Of a DNA stretch of 48,616 nucleotides, positions 44,337-48,616 are shown one piece after another. The DNA is from Planctomycetota bacterium (lineage in GTDB: Bacteria; Planctomycetota; Phycisphaerae; Phycisphaerales; SM1A02): positions 1 through 48,616 of the forward strand of contig JADFOJ010000016.1 in NCBI GenBank assembly GCA_022562915.1, in the 5' to 3' direction. Made by a program: the position numbers and the translations under genes. The notes under the pieces are model-generated. The model made no database searches. It saw only the letters and a list, made by a program, of their open reading frames with translations, and was not told the DNA's origin. Position 1 is the stretch's first letter. Each line of letters starts with the position of its first letter.

Positions 44337-47132
44337 ATGTACATGCACCTGGTTCGAGCCGTGATGGTCTCCGTGGCGGCGGCGCAGCCGGCGGCGTTTC
44401 CCGAGAATGATCTCGATCCGGACATCCCCGCACCCGGGGAAGTTATCGGTCACGAGATCGGCGCGGCCGCCGTCCGTTACGAGGCGCTGGTCCGCTACCT
44501 GCACGCGCTCGACGACGCCTCGGACCGTGTCACGCTGAGGTCCTACGCCCGGACGCACGAGGGGCGCGAGCTGTATTACCTCACGATCACCAGCCGCGCG
44601 AACCATGCCCGGCTGGAGGCGATCCGCGCCGACAACGCCATGCTCGCCGATCCCCGGATGCTGGACGATGCAGGGCAGGCCGACGCGATCATCGCCGACG
44701 GCCCGGGTGTGGCGTGGATGGCGTACGCCATTCACGGAGACGAGCTCTCCAGCACGGACGCCGCCATCCAGGTCGCCTATCAACTCGCCGCCGGCAGCGA
44801 TGCCGCGACCCGCCGGCTGCGCGACGAGCTGGTCATCCACATCGATCCTCTCCAGAACCCCGACGGCCGCGAGCGCTATCTCGCGCAGTTGCAGACGCTG
44901 CAGGGGAAGGTCCCCAACCCCGACTACCAGGCGATGCAGCACGCGGGCCTCTGGTCGGCGGGGCGCGGCAACCATTACCTGTTCGACCTCAACCGCGACT
45001 GGCTGGGGCAGGTACACCCGGAGACGCGGGGCCGGGCGGCGGTGATCCGCTCGTGGAATCCCCACCTGCTCGTTGACAGCCACGAGATGGGGAGCCTCGA
45101 CACGTACCTGTTCGATCCGCCGCGCGAGCCGTTCAACGTTCACCTGTCCAGCGAGAACATGTCGTGGCGGCTCGTCTTCTCCGCCGACCAGGCGGCCGCG
45201 TTTGATCGCCACGGCTGGAGCTACTACACGCGCGAGTGGTACGAGGAATGGTACCCCGGCTACACGAACGCCTGGGGCAACCTGCACGGGGCGGTGGGGA
45301 TCCTCTACGAACAGGCGGGCGTCAACGGGGCGGCGATCACCCAGCCCAGCGGCGAAATCCTGACGTATCGCCAGGCGGTCGCTCACCACGTCGTCAGCAG
45401 TCTTGCCAACCTCGAATCCCTGCGGGCGAACCGCGCGGCGATCCTGCGCGACTTCGCCGCTGATCGCCGGTGGGCGGTGTCGGCGGTGGGCCCGTTCAAC
45501 GAGACGTTCCTGCTGCCGCCGGGCCCGGACCCGTCGCGCCGCGCGCGGTTCGTCGATCTGCTCGAACGCCAGGGGATCGAGTTCTCCGTCGCGGCCGGGC
45601 CGATCGATGCGACGGACGTGCTGGACGCCTGGGGCACGCGCACCGCCACGGTACGGTTCCCGGCGGGCACGCTGGTCGTCTCCTCAGCGCAGCCGCTGCG
45701 GCGACTCATGCACGCGATCCTGGGGTTCGATCCGCACATGACCGAGTCGTTTCTCAAGCAGGAGCGCACGGAGCTGGAACGTCGCCGCGGCAGCCGCATC
45801 TACGACGTCACCGGCTGGAGCGTCCCGCTCGCCTACGGGCTCGAGGCTGCCTGGGCCGGGCACATCGTCGAGGCTGCGGCCGTCGATGCCGGGGACCGGC
45901 CCGACCCCGATCCCGCCCCTGCACCCGCTGGAGCCCGGGAGCATGGCTACGGCTTCATCATCGACGGCCGAAGCGCCGACGTGCACCGGGCGCTGGTGAT
46001 TCTTCTCGATCGCGGCTGCAAGCCGCGTGTCGCCTCGAAGCCGTTTTCGGCCGGCGGCGTGAGTTACAGGCCCGGCGCGGTACTGCTGCGGCGTCACGAG
46101 AACCCCGACTCGCTCGACGAGGTCATTGCCGGGATCGACGAGACGCTCGACGTCGAGATCCGGCCGGTGCTCTCCGCACTGGCCGGCGCGGGGCCCGACC
46201 TCGGCGGCCAACGATTCGATCTTCTGCACCCGCCGCGCGTGGCGATCGCGTCGCAGTGGCCGATCTCCACGACGTCGTTCGGGTCGATCTGGTACCTGCT
46301 GGACGCGCGGCTCGGTCTGCGCGCGAGCCCGATCAACGTGCAGAGCCTGCGGACGATCGACCTGCGCGCCTACAACGTGCTCGTGCTGCCGGGGGCGCGG
46401 AGCGCCGGGTTGCTCGCCGGGGTCCTGGACGATGCCGTGGTCGGCAGGATCCGTACATGGGTCGCCGGCGGCGGCACGCTGATCGCCGTCGGGGCCTCGG
46501 CGGCGTTCGCCAGCGACGAGCGGCGTGATCTCTCGCGGGTTCGGCTCAGGCGCGACGTGCTCGGCGAGCTCGATGTCTACGACGAGGCGCTCGCCCGCGA
46601 GCGTGCTGCGCGCGAGGTCGCCGTCGACCCCGCGCAGGTCTGGGGGACCGGCGGGGCCGCCCCGGACGATGACGAACTCCAGGAGAAACTCGAGGAACAG
46701 CCAAAACGTCCACGGGCCGACGACGACGATGCGCTGAAGCGCGCCGACGAGTGGGACCGGATCTTCAGCCCGCAGGGGGTGATCGCGGCGGCCCGGCTCG
46801 ACCCGGAGCACTGGCTTTGCTTCGGCCTCGACGACCGGCTGCCGGTCCTGTTGCAGGGACGATCCGCGTACATGTCGAAGCACCCGGTCGCCACGCCGGT
46901 CCGCTTTCATGACGCGGACGGATTGCGTCTCGGCGGCCTGCTGTGGCCCGAAGCGCGGCGGCGCTGGAGCGGGACCGCCTACGCCACCGTCGAGCGCCAC
47001 GGCAACGGGCAGATCATTCTGTTCGCGACCGATCCGTTTTTCCGGGGCTATTTCGAGGGCAGCGCCCGGCTGCTCTCCAACGCGATACTGCTCGGCCCCG
47101 GCATGGGAACGAAACAGCCAGTGCCGTGGTAG
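44337..47132 (+). CDS. M14-family zinc carboxypeptidase, large secreted form
   Basis: 931 residues. The zinc site is visible: H133 and E136 in YAIHGDELSS, and H249 in VDSHEMGS. The substrate-binding ones are NPDGR (174-178) and the FDLNRDW motif (N219, R220). A glutamate in GILYEQAG serves as the likely catalytic base. After the peptidase domain (to about 350) comes a long C-terminal region with a ThuA/GATase-like segment (IDLRAYNVLVLPGARSAGLL...IRTWVAGGGTLIAVG). This type is common in Bacteroidetes and planctomycete secretomes. GGAGG precedes ATG 44337; the N-terminus has a weak signal peptide (VRAVMVSVAAAQPAA). The peptide specificity is unknown. Confidence 0.88.
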   Translation: MYMHLVRAVMVSVAAAQPAAFPENDLDPDIPAPGEVIGHEIGAAAVRYEALVRYLHALDDASDRVTLRSYARTHEGRELYYLTITSRANHARLEAIRADNAMLADPRMLDDAGQADAIIADGPGVAWMAYAIHGDELSSTDAAIQVAYQLAAGSDAATRRLRDELVIHIDPLQNPDGRERYLAQLQTLQGKVPNPDYQAMQHAGLWSAGRGNHYLFDLNRDWLGQVHPETRGRAAVIRSWNPHLLVDSHEMGSLDTYLFDPPREPFNVHLSSENMSWRLVFSADQAAAFDRHGWSYYTREWYEEWYPGYTNAWGNLHGAVGILYEQAGVNGAAITQPSGEILTYRQAVAHHVVSSLANLESLRANRAAILRDFAADRRWAVSAVGPFNETFLLPPGPDPSRRARFVDLLERQGIEFSVAAGPIDATDVLDAWGTRTATVRFPAGTLVVSSAQPLRRLMHAILGFDPHMTESFLKQERTELERRRGSRIYDVTGWSVPLAYGLEAAWAGHIVEAAAVDAGDRPDPDPAPAPAGAREHGYGFIIDGRSADVHRALVILLDRGCKPRVASKPFSAGGVSYRPGAVLLRRHENPDSLDEVIAGIDETLDVEIRPVLSALAGAGPDLGGQRFDLLHPPRVAIASQWPISTTSFGSIWYLLDARLGLRASPINVQSLRTIDLRAYNVLVLPGARSAGLLAGVLDDAVVGRIRTWVAGGGTLIAVGASAAFASDERRDLSRVRLRRDVLGELDVYDEALARERAAREVAVDPAQVWGTGGAAPDDDELQEKLEEQPKRPRADDDDALKRADEWDRIFSPQGVIAAARLDPEHWLCFGLDDRLPVLLQGRSAYMSKHPVATPVRFHDADGLRLGGLLWPEARRRWSGTAYATVERHGNGQIILFATDPFFRGYFEGSARLLSNAILLGPGMGTKQPVPW

Positions 47133-47144
47133 CGGCCTGCGAAG

Positions 47145-47804
47145 TCACGGACACGCGCCCCAGTTCGCAAGCAACTCCAGGAAGTCGGCGATGTCCACGA
47201 CGCCGTTGCTGTCGAAGTCCGGCGGCACGCCGGGGTTGTCCCCCCAGGCACCAAGCAGCGCAAGGAAGTCCGTGATACCGACCTCGCCGTCGAAGTCGAG
47301 GTCCCACGGGCACGGCTTGACGAGAATGTCGATGTTGAACGTCGACATGACGAACCGGCCGGCCAGCGGCTGGCCGCCCTGCATCTGGATCGTGACCACG
47401 AACAGCGAGAAATCCGGCGGCGGGTTGCCCAGGTCGATGACGCCGTTGAGCGCGTCGGTCGTGATGTCCGCCGTGAAGACCCCGTCGCCGGACCAGCCGA
47501 AGTCGGCGCCGGTGATGTTCCAGACGGGTTGCCCTTCCGGCGGCGCCTGGATCGAAAGCATCAGGTCGGCGGCATCGTCGCCTGGATCGTTCAGGTAGTG
47601 GATGTCGGCGCGGGTCTGGAGAATGACGCCCGCGGGGAAACTGACGCAGTCGAAGGCGAACTGCACGCCGAACTTGTCGAGAGGAATCGACGGCAGCAGG
47701 CACTGCGTCGTCTGGACGGTTCCCGACGCGGTCACCGCCACGGCGAGGGCCGCGACGGCCGCCGACACGGGGGCCTTGAGACTCGTCTGGATCCTGCCCT
47801 TCAT
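47145..47804 (-). CDS. Secreted protein with cohesin-like body and dockerin-like end
   Basis: 219 residues. The signal peptide is MKGRIQTSLKAPVSAAVAAL and on to VTASG. The middle (about 35-160) is beta-rich with two or more Cys; no enzyme motif was seen. The C-terminus carries two dockerin-like calcium loops, DLDFDGEVGITDFLALLGAWG and DFDSNGVVDIADFLELLANWG, separated by a short DNPGVPP linker. It is a compact member of the planctomycete dockerin-bearing secretome. It is convergent with the peptidase gene (12 bases apart). The ATG at 47804 has GAAAGAG just upstream. Confidence 0.8.
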   Translation of the reverse strand: MKGRIQTSLKAPVSAAVAALAVAVTASGTVQTTQCLLPSIPLDKFGVQFAFDCVSFPAGVILQTRADIHYLNDPGDDAADLMLSIQAPPEGQPVWNITGADFGWSGDGVFTADITTDALNGVIDLGNPPPDFSLFVVTIQMQGGQPLAGRFVMSTFNIDILVKPCPWDLDFDGEVGITDFLALLGAWGDNPGVPPDFDSNGVVDIADFLELLANWGACP

Positions 47805-47977
47805 GCTCTTTCCCCGGGGAGACTTCGTCCAGGGCTATTGCAGCCCTCATGATCGTGCGGGTCAACCAAAAAGGACCGCGTTGTCGCCGTTCCCTGGACA
47901 AATGTGTGGTAGTGGAGGACGGACTCCGTTATTCTGAGCCCGGCGCGCCACCGGGAGATCATTCGGAGGAGAGGACC

Positions 47978-48616
47978 ATGACACTGCGTCCACTCGAGAC
48001 CGGCCTGTGCACGCTCGTGATGGCGGCCGCCGCGACCGGCGTGTACGGCCAGTTCACCACGGAGCCCGACAGCGCCCCGGATCTGCGGCTGGCCATCCCT
48101 CGTCCGCCGACATCGGGGACGCACGACGTCGGCATGGCCCTGGGCGGTATCGCAGGCGGCGACCCCGCAGCGAGCCAGTCTTGGGGCTTCGAGCCCGGAG
48201 AGGGCTTCACGACTGCGCCCGGCTTCATCGGCGGCCAGGTCGGCTGGGGCGGGTTTGCCGCGAGCACGGTCGAAGGCCACGTCGACGACGCCAACCCCGA
48301 GCCCGTGACCGGCGGCGTCCAGCACCTCCGGGTCAGCCACGACCCGGCGGTCCTCGGCGCCGACACCCTCATCGGCGGGTTCAGTCCCAACATGGGCGTC
48401 TTTCAGAACGCCTCCGCGGTCGTCTCGGTGGACGTTTTCATCACCGGATTCGGCCGCAACTACCAGGTCGTTCCCCAGAGCCCGGGCGAGGGCTTCGTGG
48501 TCACGCGGGTGCGATTCGAAAACCTCAACAACGTCATCAGTGTCCTGGACGACCTGGGCGCCGGCGCAGCGTTCATCGACACCGGTACCACGTGGATCCC
48601 CGACCAGTACATCAAC
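47978..48616 (+). CDS. Secreted protein of unknown function (partial, C-terminus beyond window)
   Basis: At least 213 codons, open at the right edge. The ATG at 47978 follows a very strong ribosome site (GGAGGAGAGG), and the translation begins MTLRPLETGLCTLVMAAAAT, a signal peptide with likely cleavage near GVYG-QF. The visible body is Gly/Pro/Asp-rich: GFEPGEGFTTAPGFIGGQVGW, then HLRVSHDPAVLG and VFITGFGRNYQVVPQSPGEGF. This resembles beta-sandwich carbohydrate-binding or PEP-CTERM-type exported proteins. A dockerin end is possible but not visible. No family assigned. Confidence 0.7.
   Translation, partial: MTLRPLETGLCTLVMAAAATGVYGQFTTEPDSAPDLRLAIPRPPTSGTHDVGMALGGIAGGDPAASQSWGFEPGEGFTTAPGFIGGQVGWGGFAASTVEGHVDDANPEPVTGGVQHLRVSHDPAVLGADTLIGGFSPNMGVFQNASAVVSVDVFITGFGRNYQVVPQSPGEGFVVTRVRFENLNNVISVLDDLGAGAAFIDTGTTWIPDQYIN

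Overview
The window looks like part of the chromosome of a high-GC planctomycete, most likely of the Phycisphaerae type. This rests on several features. Secreted proteins end in paired dockerin-like calcium repeats (47145-47804 and 8773-10032). A membrane protein carries a CxxCGYxLxGLP...CPECG zinc ribbon (12299-13186). There are two diverged GroEL genes and a cluster of pseudopilin genes. The assignment is inference from style and families, not from a marker gene.

Layout, left to right. 1-1572: galactokinase (partial) and a SpoU-family RNA methyltransferase, overlapping on the minus strand. 1638-6262: Na/phosphate symporter, PhoU-like protein, MgtE magnesium transporter, hypoxanthine phosphoribosyltransferase and a PH-domain membrane protein, all plus strand. 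6478-8580: a 700-residue HNH endonuclease fused to a RuvB-like AAA+ ATPase, the most unusual gene here. 8773-12205: a HAF/dockerin secreted protein, a perfect parS site, a membrane protein and a MoxR ATPase. 12299-19341: a zinc-ribbon membrane protein, then a chaperone block groEL1-groES-groEL2-dnaJ-grpE with an fmdB-like zinc ribbon gene. 19397-24566: a small secreted protein, RNase R and acetyl-CoA synthetase. 24609-27520: a small accessory island with an AbiE-like (type IV) toxin-antitoxin pair diverging from an XRE regulator and a damaged ImmA-type peptidase. 27563-34294: assorted metabolic and membrane genes (CocE-like hydrolase, Yip1 protein, class IV aminotransferase-like protein, molybdopterin oxidoreductase, sulfotransferase-like protein). 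34386-42111: a type II secretion / pseudopilin operon (F, G, H, I, J, K, a PilM/GspL-like protein and a PilO/PilP-like protein). 42141-44269: a glycosyltransferase fused to an acyltransferase, plus a second related acyltransferase. 44337-48616: an M14 metallopeptidase, a dockerin-bearing secreted protein and a partial secreted protein.

Functional groupings. The phosphate symporter and PhoU genes form a phosphate unit. The chaperone block supplies both the GroE and DnaJ/GrpE systems; no dnaK is in the window. The pseudopilin operon would build the inner-membrane platform and pseudopilus of a secretion machine whose ATPase (E) and secretin (D) are not here.

Beyond genes, the window holds several palindromic element families. 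A ~115-nt three-hairpin element occurs twice (6260-6373, 17104-17223), each copy starting on the stop codon of the upstream gene. An 18-nt palindrome half recurs at 11211 and 22470. A 13-bp inverted repeat brackets 3504-3607. Two identical 16-bp palindromes lie in the coding linker that joins HNH to RuvB. The parS site at 10115-10130 suggests the window is near the replication origin. I found no tRNA, rRNA, CRISPR array or insertion-sequence transposase. No stretch of more than 300 bases lacks a gene.
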